Below, piece by piece: positions 46,630 to 54,549 of a DNA stretch of 64,000 bases. The stretch is taken from positions 1,054,001 through 1,118,000 of the forward strand of contig NZ_CP133152.1 in the NCBI RefSeq assembly GCF_036488675.1, given 5' to 3'. Position 1 is the stretch's first letter, and every line of letters begins with the position of its first letter. Below the pieces are notes generated by a model. It was not told where the DNA came from and searched no databases. It saw only the letters and a program-made list of their open reading frames with translations. Made by a program: the position numbers and the translations under genes. The stretch is from Sinorhizobium chiapasense. Its GTDB lineage: Bacteria; Pseudomonadota; Alphaproteobacteria; Rhizobiales; Rhizobiaceae.

Positions 46630-47412
46630 TTACGGGAATTTCCTGCCCGAATAATTAAGCTTCAGCAGGTTATACAACAGCGCAGCCTGAAATAGCCTTT
46701 CTTCATTGTTCGATATCGGTCTGATAATTCTGTATATCACTCTGGCAATATATGGAAATCTCAGCATTTCGTCTTTAACGAACAATGCAACAGCCAACTC
46801 TTCATTCAATCGTTTCCTGAACCTGTTCCTTAGCGGATTATTGTAAGACATGCCAGCGCCAGATACTCTTACGATATATTTCCCAGACGAAAGTAACCAC
46901 TTTGACCATTCTTGATCCTCTGCCGAGAACACCTCTGGTCTGAATGGCCTTTGTTTCAACAGGTGCGTATCGTACAGAGCACACGTGTTCCAGACGCCAT
47001 TGAAGCCGGTAAAGTTTTCTTCTGTGATTATATCAAATTCGATAAGTTCGGATAATTTTTGAACAAAATATGCAGCGGGGACGTCACTCCGTCTGTGCAA
47101 AAATTCGATGGCCGCGCGCAAAGCTTCCTTGTTCAAAAGGGATGTATGCGAACTTATTACGAGCGTGTATTTTGTTTTTACAAGATTAATACCTTCATTC
47201 AAGGCGATTGAGTAGTTGAATTTTCCCGAAGCATATCGATGAACTTTGGAACCAGCCGGCAAAATATCGAGCGTGCGATCAACTGACCCCGAATCGACGA
47301 AAACATACTCGCGTGGCGGCAGAGATTGCCGCCCGAGGGAGGCCAGCGTTTCCGGCAGCGTTTGCTCCGAGTTAAAAGTGCGGATCAACGCCGTATAATC
47401 GGTATTCTGCAT
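46630..47412 (-). CDS. Family 2 glycosyltransferase
   Basis: A 260-aa GT-A fold enzyme: YTALIRTFNSEQTLPETLAS at the N terminus, the REYVFVDSGSVDRTLDIL segment (nucleotide-binding Asp), and FSAEDQEWSKWLLSSGKYIV with the ED-x-EW catalytic-base motif. Lower GC than flanking genes (many A/T third positions), which hints at acquisition from outside. It lies 34 bp downstream of the gene at 47447 on the same strand. Donor and acceptor unknown. Confidence 0.87.
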   Translation of the reverse strand: MQNTDYTALIRTFNSEQTLPETLASLGRQSLPPREYVFVDSGSVDRTLDILPAGSKVHRYASGKFNYSIALNEGINLVKTKYTLVISSHTSLLNKEALRAAIEFLHRRSDVPAAYFVQKLSELIEFDIITEENFTGFNGVWNTCALYDTHLLKQRPFRPEVFSAEDQEWSKWLLSSGKYIVRVSGAGMSYNNPLRNRFRKRLNEELAVALFVKDEMLRFPYIARVIYRIIRPISNNEERLFQAALLYNLLKLNYSGRKFP

Positions 47413-47446
47413 TTGTCACCTGCATCTAGGATTCCTCTGCTGCGAC

Positions 47447-48691
47447 CTATAGGTGCCGGCTCTGTACCGGCGGGCTATGGAGCATGAGCGGCCGATATCC
47501 CCGTCGCGATGTGAACCGTCGGCCGAGGAAACCCAATTCTAACGGGATATCCGACAGCCAGTGGCGCGGGCCATAGGTTTCAAGGGCGCGGCTGTAAACC
47601 TGCGCGAGCTTCGCGGACATCTGCTTCAGTCCGAAATTCTGCGCGGCGAAAATTCGACCCCGTCGACCGAGGTTGATACGCTTTTCAGGCGAGCAAAGTA
47701 GCGCCTCTAGGGCCTGCACAAGATCTGCTACGGGCTGCGGTGAGATGACATCGCTCCAAAAGCTGTTGCGGAAGAGAGCGGCTTCCGTGTCAGGGGCAAA
47801 GGTCTTGAACCATCCAAACTCCCCAGCAACGATCAGAGGCTTGCCGAATGCTAGCCCGCGGGCAGCCGAGCCACCCATGCCGACAACGATGTCAGCACAC
47901 GCGTATGCTGGTCGCGGATCTGCCAATGGCCCGACCATGTGAACGATCGGCCTGCCACGGGCAGCGTTGATTGCGCTCGCCATCGCAAGGAGCCTATCTT
48001 CGGCATTCCCGCGCCCCACGATTATGAGTTGCACCCCCGTGTCCGCGAGTTGGCTGCAAGCACGCATCGCCAACTCGACGCTAAGCGCTTTGAGGTCATT
48101 GTCGAGCCGGCTGACGATTACCACACGCGGGAGATCGTTGCGAATTCGATAACGCGCAAGGAACGGAGCATCATCGACGGCATTCGGCGTATCCCTCTCG
48201 AGGTCGACAGGAGGGCTGATAAGGTGCACGCCGCCGCGACGGCCCTGAATGCCGTCGAGTAGGTAGCCCGTACCGATAATCAGTTCCATGCCAGCCCCGG
48301 CGGTATCAGCGTTTACCTTCATTTCATAGATCGTCATGACGAGGGGGCGAAGACCAAGAAAGCATGGCCCCCAATATGCTGGGCGCTGACTCCAGGAACC
48401 ATAAACATGAACAACGTCGACGCGATGCTTGTCAGCGAGATGCCGCATCGTCCGCGCGCCCTCGAATGTACTTTGGGGTCTGTCGAAAAGCTCTATGTCG
48501 AAGCCTCGCTCCTTAGCCACCTCTAAGAGTGACGGGCCTGGTCTGAACGTATCCTTCGGAGCGACAAGGATGGAATCGTAGCCGTGCTCGACAACTCCGG
48601 CCGCAAGATCGACGGCATTGAACTCGGTTCCGCCGATACCAGCGCTGTTAAGTTGGACCAATACGCGTCTGCGGGTGCTGACTGCGGACAT
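47447..48691 (-). CDS. Family 4 glycosyltransferase
   Basis: A 414-aa GT-B enzyme. VLVQLNSAGIGGTEFNAVDL in the acceptor domain, PRVVIVSRLDNDLKALSVEL and GVQLIIVGRGNAEDRLLAMA in the donor domain, then YACADIVVGMGGSAARGLAF followed by GKPLIVAG. Cotranscribed with the GT2 gene downstream. Upstream is a 1.1-kb gene-poor stretch that must hold its promoter. Linkage made is unknown. Confidence 0.88.
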   Translation of the reverse strand: MSAVSTRRRVLVQLNSAGIGGTEFNAVDLAAGVVEHGYDSILVAPKDTFRPGPSLLEVAKERGFDIELFDRPQSTFEGARTMRHLADKHRVDVVHVYGSWSQRPAYWGPCFLGLRPLVMTIYEMKVNADTAGAGMELIIGTGYLLDGIQGRRGGVHLISPPVDLERDTPNAVDDAPFLARYRIRNDLPRVVIVSRLDNDLKALSVELAMRACSQLADTGVQLIIVGRGNAEDRLLAMASAINAARGRPIVHMVGPLADPRPAYACADIVVGMGGSAARGLAFGKPLIVAGEFGWFKTFAPDTEAALFRNSFWSDVISPQPVADLVQALEALLCSPEKRINLGRRGRIFAAQNFGLKQMSAKLAQVYSRALETYGPRHWLSDIPLELGFLGRRFTSRRGYRPLMLHSPPVQSRHL

Positions 48692-49260
48692 CCTATTTCT
48701 CTTCTGCCGGCTTGCGGTTCGTGTCCATCGACAGGTCTGAAGCTCGAATTCAGTGATCGGGTTCGCTCAAGGGGTAGCGCGGCCGCGTCCATCGAAGGCT
48801 GCGCCATAAACTCAAGAGTGTACGCATATGAGGCAGCGGAAAACCTGATCAAAGGGAGTAGTTCAGGCTGTTCGCTCCTGTAACGCAAATTGAGGGGCGT
48901 GATTGCGGGAGCGCTGCCCTGCTTGTTATGCGGGTACCGCCTTCGGCCGTCGACGGCGCACCGGAGCGTACCTTGCCGCTGAGCCAAGACGGTCGAATAT
49001 CATTACCGATACGCTGCGCCCGATGCCGGATCAAAGAACGAGAGGCATTACCACGAAGCCGGTAGGCGTTTAGATCAAAATTCGAGTTCATCCGCCATGT
49101 GTCAAGGTGACGTATGTGGGCCGGCGGACAGGTATCCTCGATGGTTAAGGTCGACAAGACCGCGCCTTAACATCGGCCCTCGGGGACGAGCTATCGCGGT
49201 GGCACCTGCACAAAAAGTGTTAGTGTATTGCACACATATACTACAGATGTATCAGCTATG

Positions 49261-49272
49261 AGATGTACATCT
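49261..49272. promoter_or_regulatory. Perfect 12-bp palindrome AGATGTACATCT
   Basis: Perfect dyad without spacer in the AT-rich leader 537 bp before the LuxR start. Size and symmetry fit a dimeric regulator site. Function is inference. Confidence 0.35.
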
Positions 49273-49343
49273 GATCGCACACGTACGCGATACTCCTTTT
49301 TTCACTACCCGCACCCAATTTGGTCGTTTCGTCCTCAAGGTTG

Positions 49344-49373
49344 TTGTAGTAGACTACAATTTATTAGATTTTG
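49344..49373. promoter_or_regulatory. Dyad TTGTAGT-AG-ACTACAA followed by TATTAGATTTTG repeat copy 1
   Basis: A perfect 7-bp inverted repeat at 49344-49359 is followed 2 bases later by TATTAGATTTTG, which recurs exactly at 49542-49553. Candidate regulator binding cassette upstream of the LuxR gene. Confidence 0.4.
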
Positions 49374-49419
49374 CTTTTGTATGTACACTCAACCACTGTC
49401 GCCTCGGAGGACGTGGACC

Positions 49420-49479
49420 ATGCACGACGTGCCAGTTGGCCACTGTTATGAACTCGCCGAGCTCGAGGAGCCGCAGTAA
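49420..49479 (+). CDS. Possible 19-codon short ORF with good ribosome site
   Basis: ATG at 49420 follows CGGAGGACGTGGACC, one of the best Shine-Dalgarno matches in this AT-rich region, and reads MHDVPVGHCYELAELEEPQ to a TAA. It resembles no family I know. It could be a leader peptide or small protein in the 5' region of the LuxR gene, or a chance frame. Coding cannot be shown from sequence alone. Confidence 0.3.
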   Translation: MHDVPVGHCYELAELEEPQ

Positions 49480-49541
49480 TTTACCTAACCCAGCTGCGCA
49501 CCGGCGAATGTGCAGCCGTACGACGAAAGAGGTACGTCTAC

Positions 49542-49553
49542 TATTAGATTTTG
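49542..49553. repeat. Direct repeat TATTAGATTTTG, copy 2
   Basis: Exact 12-bp match to 49362-49373, 180 bp downstream of it and preceded by GTCTAC, where copy 1 is preceded by GACTACAATT. The shared context suggests a repeated regulatory site rather than chance. Confidence 0.35.
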
Positions 49554-49808
49554 GGGGTCTTTAACCTACATTGGAATAGGGCAGACTGGCAGCGTTGGTT
49601 TGGATCTTCCTAGGGAGGAAGGTCGAGGCTCTGGGCAACAGGGGCCCACCATATATTAAGTGATGCCTTATGTAGTTAAATTTGTTTTTAATGGCTGCGT
49701 ATATTCGCCGCGTTTCAGTTGAAATCTCCAAGTTGGATGTCGTGCAAACACGCAATGCCGACATTTCGAATGCGATTGCGACGGAGATTGCTATGGGGGG
49801 ATATAACT

Positions 49809-50588
49809 GTGAAATTGATAACCAATGGAAAAGATATACAAGATGAAATTCCGGTGGAAAATGACGACGACATCAACACACGCGCAGGACAATTCCTCTC
49901 GTCAGAACGCTTGCTTGTGATAATCGATGGTCGGGCGCTTGATCGCCAATGCCTCGCGCAAAGCATAGTCGCCCACAAGGCGGATATGCGCGTCCTGGCA
50001 TTCGGATCGATAGCGGAATGGCGGCAACAACAGTACCAATACCCTCCTGTATCCTCAATCCTGCTGAATGTCGGAGGAAGAAAGATTGTTGACCCGGCTG
50101 TCGCTGAGGAAATCAAGGGGCTTTCGTCTGAGATCGAACCGATACCGGTGATTGTGCTGGCTGATACGGACGATCTCACCCAGATAATGAAGGCACTCGA
50201 GTATGGCGCCAAGGGCTATATTCCTTCCTCGGTCAGCATAGATGTGTGTATCGAGGCGATCGACCTTGCGGTGGCCGGTGGAACCTTCGTTCCTGCGAGC
50301 AGCGTATTCGCGATGCGGCGTGTGCTCGAGTCGGGCAACCCGGTCACACGCCCGCTGGCCGGCATGTTCACCGCGCGTCAGGCCGAAGTGGTGGAGGCCC
50401 TGCGACGCGGAAAGGCGAACAAGATCATCGCTTACGAGCTCAACCTGCGGGAAAGCACGGTCAAGGTCCATATCCGTAACATCATGAAGAAGGTGAAGGC
50501 CACAAACCGGACTGAAGTTGCCTATAAGATAAATGATCTTTTTCCAAGCGATCCTTCAGCCGACGGGACGGGCTGGCCAGATCACTGA
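49809..50588 (+). CDS. LuxR-type regulator with receiver-like domain lacking the phosphoacceptor Asp
   Basis: A 259-aa protein. C-terminal LuxR domain: FTARQAEVVEALRRGKANKI then RESTVKVHIRNIMKKVKATN. The N-terminal receiver-like domain keeps the fold (RLLVIIDGRALDRQCLAQSI, VIVLADTDDLTQIMKALEYG, AKGYIPSS with the Lys), but the phosphorylation site reads SSILLNVGG, Asn in place of Asp. Likely phosphorylation-independent. GTG 49809 is chosen because of GGGGGGATATAAC just upstream; the frame is open earlier without a ribosome site. Convergent with the ExoY-like gene. Confidence 0.86.
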   Translation: MKLITNGKDIQDEIPVENDDDINTRAGQFLSSERLLVIIDGRALDRQCLAQSIVAHKADMRVLAFGSIAEWRQQQYQYPPVSSILLNVGGRKIVDPAVAEEIKGLSSEIEPIPVIVLADTDDLTQIMKALEYGAKGYIPSSVSIDVCIEAIDLAVAGGTFVPASSVFAMRRVLESGNPVTRPLAGMFTARQAEVVEALRRGKANKIIAYELNLRESTVKVHIRNIMKKVKATNRTEVAYKINDLFPSDPSADGTGWPDH

Positions 50589-50680
50589 ACGAGAGCGGCG
50601 ACAACCGTCCTCGCTCCTCCTCTGATGTATTGGCGCCAAGTGTCAGTCAATGCCCTATTTCATACGTGCGAGAACGGCTC

Positions 50681-51361
50681 TCAAAACCCCGTCCCACGCA
50701 AGACAACAAAGATGGTCCTCGACAGAATCGATAGATCAATGCCGAAGGACATTATGCCAGCATAGCGTGTGTCATATGTTGCGCGTTGGGCGAACGTCGA
50801 CATATTGCGCTCGCTGATCTGCCAGAGCCCGGTTATCCCCGGACGTAAGGTGAAGTATGCACTGCCAGGATAATTCGGCCGCTGTTCCGGCAACATCGGC
50901 CGCGGACCAACAAGGCTCATGTCACCAAGAAGTACATTCAAGAGCTGCGGCAACTCATCGAGAGAATACTTGCGCAGATATTTGCCGAGCGTGGTGACGC
51001 GGGGGTCATCTTGAAGCTTCTGTGTCCGATCCCACTCGATGCGAGCCAAGGGATTGGCCTCCAGATACTCCTCCAGCCTACGCTCTGCGTCTGGAACCAT
51101 GGTCCTAAGTTTCCAGAGATTGAAAACCCTTCCTCCTTTGCCGAGGCGTGGCTGGCAAAAGAAAGCCTTCTCGCCATCCAGACGAACGAGCAGCGCCAGG
51201 ACGCCGACGATGGCCAAAGCGAGTGGCCCGATCATCAATGTTGCCACGATGTCGAAGCCGCGTTTAGCAGTGAGATAGAACGGCCGCGGGCCGACCGCTG
51301 AACCGTGCGATGCCGGCCGCGCGATAAGCCAGTGAGGATACACTCTCGGATTTTTCGGCAT
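50681..51361 (-). CDS. Initiating undecaprenyl-phosphate sugar transferase (ExoY/WbaP-like)
   Basis: A 226-aa bacterial sugar transferase. One N-terminal hydrophobic segment (~residues 35-57), then LGKGGRVFNLWKLRTMVPDA, KYSLDELPQLLNVLLGDMSL, VGPRPMLPEQ and LRPGITGLWQISERN. It transfers a hexose-1-phosphate to undecaprenyl phosphate and so starts each repeat unit. Length matches rhizobial ExoY. ATG 51361 has GGAGAGCGC upstream. Upstream DNA to ~51740 is AT-rich promoter sequence. Confidence 0.93.
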   Translation of the reverse strand: MPKNPRVYPHWLIARPASHGSAVGPRPFYLTAKRGFDIVATLMIGPLALAIVGVLALLVRLDGEKAFFCQPRLGKGGRVFNLWKLRTMVPDAERRLEEYLEANPLARIEWDRTQKLQDDPRVTTLGKYLRKYSLDELPQLLNVLLGDMSLVGPRPMLPEQRPNYPGSAYFTLRPGITGLWQISERNMSTFAQRATYDTRYAGIMSFGIDLSILSRTIFVVLRGTGF

Positions 51362-51747
51362 TGCGCTCTCCACGATGAATAGTGGAACTCGTCGCAAGCA
51401 CAGACATATACGACTATTTCAATCGTAATTCCGAGATAGAGATATATTAATCAAACTCTCTAATCCAAAAATCTCATGTATTTCGCTTGCGACAAAACAA
51501 ATGTTAGACGTTTCGAACCACAATCATCAATAGATCTCTCTTAGATAATTCGATCTACATTGCTGTACATTTTCCTTAAAATGATCCCCTTAAAGTTAAA
51601 ACATGCAACAATTCAGAGCGGCAAAGCGCCTCGGCGCGACTGATAAGACTGTAGTGCATGTCACCCAAAAGCGGTAAGTTTCTTCGGTACGACAGCATTA
51701 ACACAAGAAGGCAGAGCGCTTCGCGTGAATATATTTGAATGCGAAGC
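51362..51747. other. AT-rich promoter region of the ExoY-like gene
   Basis: 386 bp, strongly AT-rich from 51420 to 51620 and without an open frame of note. Presumed promoter and regulatory region of the initiating transferase gene on the minus strand. Confidence 0.5.
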
Positions 51748-51780
51748 ACCCTACAGCGCTACGCGTCTTGTCAGACGCGC
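51748..51780. repeat. Left half of a split palindromic intergenic repeat
   Basis: CCCTACAGCGCTACGCGTCT followed by TGTC and AGACGCGC matches the first part of the full copy at 39328. The continuation (AAAGG...) is missing here and reappears at 52688, about 900 bp away. Confidence 0.75.
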
Positions 51781-52034
51781 CAGAGCGTCGGATCGAAATC
51801 CGGAATCGAGGGATTCCTTTTCGGCGAGATTTGTTATTCACCGTGATTGGAGGTGGATCATGGGCAAGAGCTATTCGTCGGATCTTCTTGGTGTTCCTCG
51901 ACGAGATTCGGCTCGCCGGAACAGGTTCGTCGCATTCCGCGGTGCTGTAAAAGGTCATCCAGATCCACAAGGGCCGGCAATGAGACCCGAGGGGTTCCCA
52001 ATTCCATGCCAGCACAGCACGCCGCATCGAGCAT

Positions 52035-52181
52035 CTAGGCTGCGATCGCCGTCACAACGCCGGGCATGACCTCAACGTGGACAAACTGCCCCTTCTTACG
52101 GTTCTCGCTATAGTGCAGCCGCAGACGACGACCGAAATAGGGATGCCAGCGATAGTGGACGACAACTTCTCGCCCGGCATG
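52035..52181 (-). pseudogene. Fragment of an IS-associated small ORF (DUF5372-like)
   Basis: Minus-strand reading GREVVVHYRWHPYFGRRLRL then HYSENRKKGQFVHVEVMPGV to a TAG at 52035. This resembles small proteins found with rhizobial transposons. No start codon or ribosome site remains. The family name is from memory and tentative. Confidence 0.4.
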
Positions 52182-52198
52182 GTCAGACTGTTCGGTAG

Positions 52199-52414
52199 AT
52201 GGCAATTACCAGAAAAAATAGTCTATTCGCCGGCAGTGAGGGCGGTGGACGAACCTGGGCGACGGTGGCCACCTTGCTGCAAACCTGCAAAATGAATCGC
52301 GTCGATCCGCTCGACTGGCTCTCCCAGACCTTGACCCGCATTGCTCAACGCTGGCCAGCATCCGAAATCGAAGCACTCATGCCCTGGAGCTTCAAGCGTG
52401 ACGTTATCGGCTGA
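52199..52414 (+). pseudogene. C-terminal fragment of an IS66 TnpC transposase
   Basis: Reads ITRKNSLFAGSEGGGRTWAT, VATLLQTCKMNRVDPLDWLS and SEIEALMPWSFKR, closely parallel to the C terminus of the intact TnpC at 56519 (VRKNSLFAGNAGGGRTWATL). Only the last ~70 codons are left. Nested in the IS630 remnant. Confidence 0.75.
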
Positions 52415-52687
52415 CCGCTTACGATAACCTCGCCGTCCCCAAGAGTGCACGAGCCACACAATGCCTTAGAGACGGGGGCGCCTGGTTCCTGACTCTGTCG
52501 ACCTACAGTCCAGATCTCAACCCCATCGACATGGCCCTCGCCAAGCTCAAGGCGCACCTGCGCGCCGCCGCAGCTAGAACCCCTTCGACGCACACTGGAA
52601 GGCAAACGGCAGTGTCTGTGACCTTCAGCAGAACCGAATGCTGGAACTACCTCAAGCAGGCCGGATATGTGTCGGATTAATCGTCCG

Positions 52688-52771
52688 AAAGGCGCTGTAG
52701 CACTTTTGATTGCTGCATGATTTTGTCCTTGAATCGGTTCCGATCTAAGAAAACATGCCGTAGCAGAAATG
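52688..52771. repeat. Right half of the split palindromic intergenic repeat
   Basis: AAAGGCGCTGTAGCACTTTT, then TGCTGCATGATTTTGTCCTT and the GAATCGGTTCCGATCTAAG arm, matching the second part of the copy at 39360-39436. Together with 51748-51780 it reconstructs one repeat. Confidence 0.75.
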
Positions 52772-52801
52772 CTTGGAGGCATCATGTTGATGCCGTTCTA
52801 C

Positions 52802-54190
52802 CTATGGTGGCTGTGCAGCGTCGGGCAAGCCTCCATCACGCCGTACCTGGCGAGTAACACGGCCTTCTGTGTATCCTCGCGAAGGCGCAGCCTTCGGGTT
52901 GGCTGCTTGCCTGCGGTTGGAATATCCACTGCGTGATCGACGGTTCTGAGGGTATGGATGCGCACCGCTGGTATCGACGTCCAAAAGCCATATACCGCTT
53001 CCGAGAAGAAAGAGGAAGAGAGCAAAGGGGCCGTCCCACAGGTGCACGGTTTGGCCTACGGCGGAGCAACTCACAATCGAGATGAGGTAGGCAGACCGAC
53101 ACGCCCTGTGCCTCTCATCCAACCCCCGTTTCAACCCGACCGCCACAAGGCAAACCGCCACCGAACCGACAATCAGAACCAGGGCTGGGAGCCCGTGCGT
53201 GACTGCCGTGCAAAGCCAAAAATTATCTATGCTGGCGGCCATCCAGTGGGGCCGGTCCCATCTGCCAAGGCCTGTTCCGAACAAGCTATGATTTGAAACC
53301 GACGACCAACCGTATTCCCATATCAAATTGCGCGACCAGTAGGACATCGGGTCGAAAGTAAACCTGCCGATTAATTCGACGAGTGGCCGGCCAGTAATCC
53401 AGCTAAAAGCCAGGGCCATTGCTGAGAAGATAATCGTCATCAGCCATACCAACTGCAGTCCGATTGCGTCAGCCAGCCGCTTCCAGGCGATCAATAGACA
53501 CTGAAGCGCAACACCGAGGATAGGTCCCGCAGACAGGGAGAGTGCCGCAGCAAAAGCGATCGCACCGGCCTTGCAGCATTTCTCCAGAAGTGGCCGTCCG
53601 AAACCCAGAACCAGGAACACGAGAGCAAATCCGGCATTACAAACTACTCCGAACAAGATGGGGTGCTCAAATGGCCCTTGAGCCCTCCAGAAACCTGCGC
53701 GACCCATCGGTTCCTCGGGATAGGTGGGAAGTAATACGCCAAATATTCTCAGTGTTGCTTTCCATCCAGTGACGGTCTCAAGCAATGCCAGCGGCAGCAA
53801 CGCAGCGACCAGCACGAACAACACCTTGACGAAAGCTTGAAAATCGTCGGCATTGCGAACACAGCAGCGCGCCAAGAAGTACGCCCCAAGGGTTTCCAGG
53901 AGCGACACTCCTGTGGATTGGATCGCTTCCGCACCATGCAGGACTACTAAAGACAGGCCCCTCCAAAAAGCGAAAAGAATGATGAGAATATCAACTACTC
54001 GTATTTGCCCAGAGTAACCTCTTAGCCAATGAAAAATGCATGGTACGACAGAAAATAGTAAAACTATACGATAAGACGACATCCGAAGGGGACCAATGGG
54101 AAAGATCCACGGGACTGCAATCGCAACGACAAACAGAATGACCGGCCACCGATTTAAGCTTATCTTTTCTCTCTCTACTTTGGCCGTCAT
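52802..54190 (-). CDS. Wzy/ExoQ-like polysaccharide polymerase or O-antigen ligase-like protein
   Basis: A 462-aa membrane protein with about 10-11 helices and a large periplasmic loop (~residues 270-330, including FDPMSYWSRNLIWEYGWSS and HSLFGTGLGRWDRPHWM), the general layout of Wzy/O-antigen ligase-family proteins. The R-A-x-G-PFEHPI segment (GRAGFWRAQGPFEHPILFGV) is common in such polymerases. Expected to join repeat units in the periplasm. The last ~60 residues are hydrophilic and Arg-rich, which is unusual and may be a late extension. Divergent from the hydrolase gene at 54550. Confidence 0.8.
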   Translation of the reverse strand: MTAKVEREKISLNRWPVILFVVAIAVPWIFPIGPLRMSSYRIVLLFSVVPCIFHWLRGYSGQIRVVDILIILFAFWRGLSLVVLHGAEAIQSTGVSLLETLGAYFLARCCVRNADDFQAFVKVLFVLVAALLPLALLETVTGWKATLRIFGVLLPTYPEEPMGRAGFWRAQGPFEHPILFGVVCNAGFALVFLVLGFGRPLLEKCCKAGAIAFAAALSLSAGPILGVALQCLLIAWKRLADAIGLQLVWLMTIIFSAMALAFSWITGRPLVELIGRFTFDPMSYWSRNLIWEYGWSSVSNHSLFGTGLGRWDRPHWMAASIDNFWLCTAVTHGLPALVLIVGSVAVCLVAVGLKRGLDERHRACRSAYLISIVSCSAVGQTVHLWDGPFALFLFLLGSGIWLLDVDTSGAHPYPQNRRSRSGYSNRRQAANPKAAPSRGYTEGRVTRQVRRDGGLPDAAQPP

Positions 54191-54549
54191 AATTCACGTC
54201 TCTGAGTTTGTGCCACTTGCCCACGAATTGAGGCAGGGTCGGCCAGAAATAAGAGGTTGTACGAGAAATTCCTGATTCCACCATCAGATCTGCGAACATC
54301 CTGGACACTGCATCAGGCCGCGCTTGGAATGGCGATAAGTCGAACAGCTCCCTTAGATTCGGCCTCAGCAATGAGTTGCGAGGGAATATTTAAATCTAGC
54401 GCAAAGCCGTTCGCCTCGGATCAGTCCTTTCGACTTAGTGGGGTAATCACATTTTGGGAATCTCACCGCGCGGAAACCGTCGCTACAATCATTTTACAAG
54501 CGGCTGTTGGAGTCGTTTGGATTCAGGTGCTGAGGGAAAGGCCTTCACC
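54191..54549. other. Divergent promoter region between polymerase and hydrolase genes
   Basis: 359 bp with no supported gene. Both neighbours start at its edges, so two promoters are expected. The hydrolase frame is open back to 54454 but lacks a ribosome site there. Confidence 0.5.

Larger units (their letters stand above)
48692..49808. other. 1.1-kb gene-poor region with palindromes and direct repeats
   Basis: No supported long gene. 48692-49170 is GC-rich with fragmentary open frames on the minus strand and no recognisable product. 49190-49800 is AT-rich and holds the palindromes, the 12-bp direct repeat and the short ORF listed separately, ending in the LuxR gene's ribosome site. It presumably carries promoters for the GT4 gene (minus) and the LuxR gene (plus). 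Confidence 0.6.
51859..52680 (+). pseudogene. IS630-family transposase remnant, interrupted
   Basis: N-terminal piece from ATG 51859 (MGKSYSSDL, preceded by GATTGGAGGTGG) then RIFLVFLDEIRLAG in the next frame, and C-terminal piece at 52420-52680 reading GGAWFLTLSTYSPDLNPIDM, ALAKLKAHLRAAAART and TECWNYLKQAGYVSD, the IS630 DDE C terminus. The middle of the gene is missing and replaced by pieces of other elements (52035-52414). Decayed and non-functional. Confidence 0.7.
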
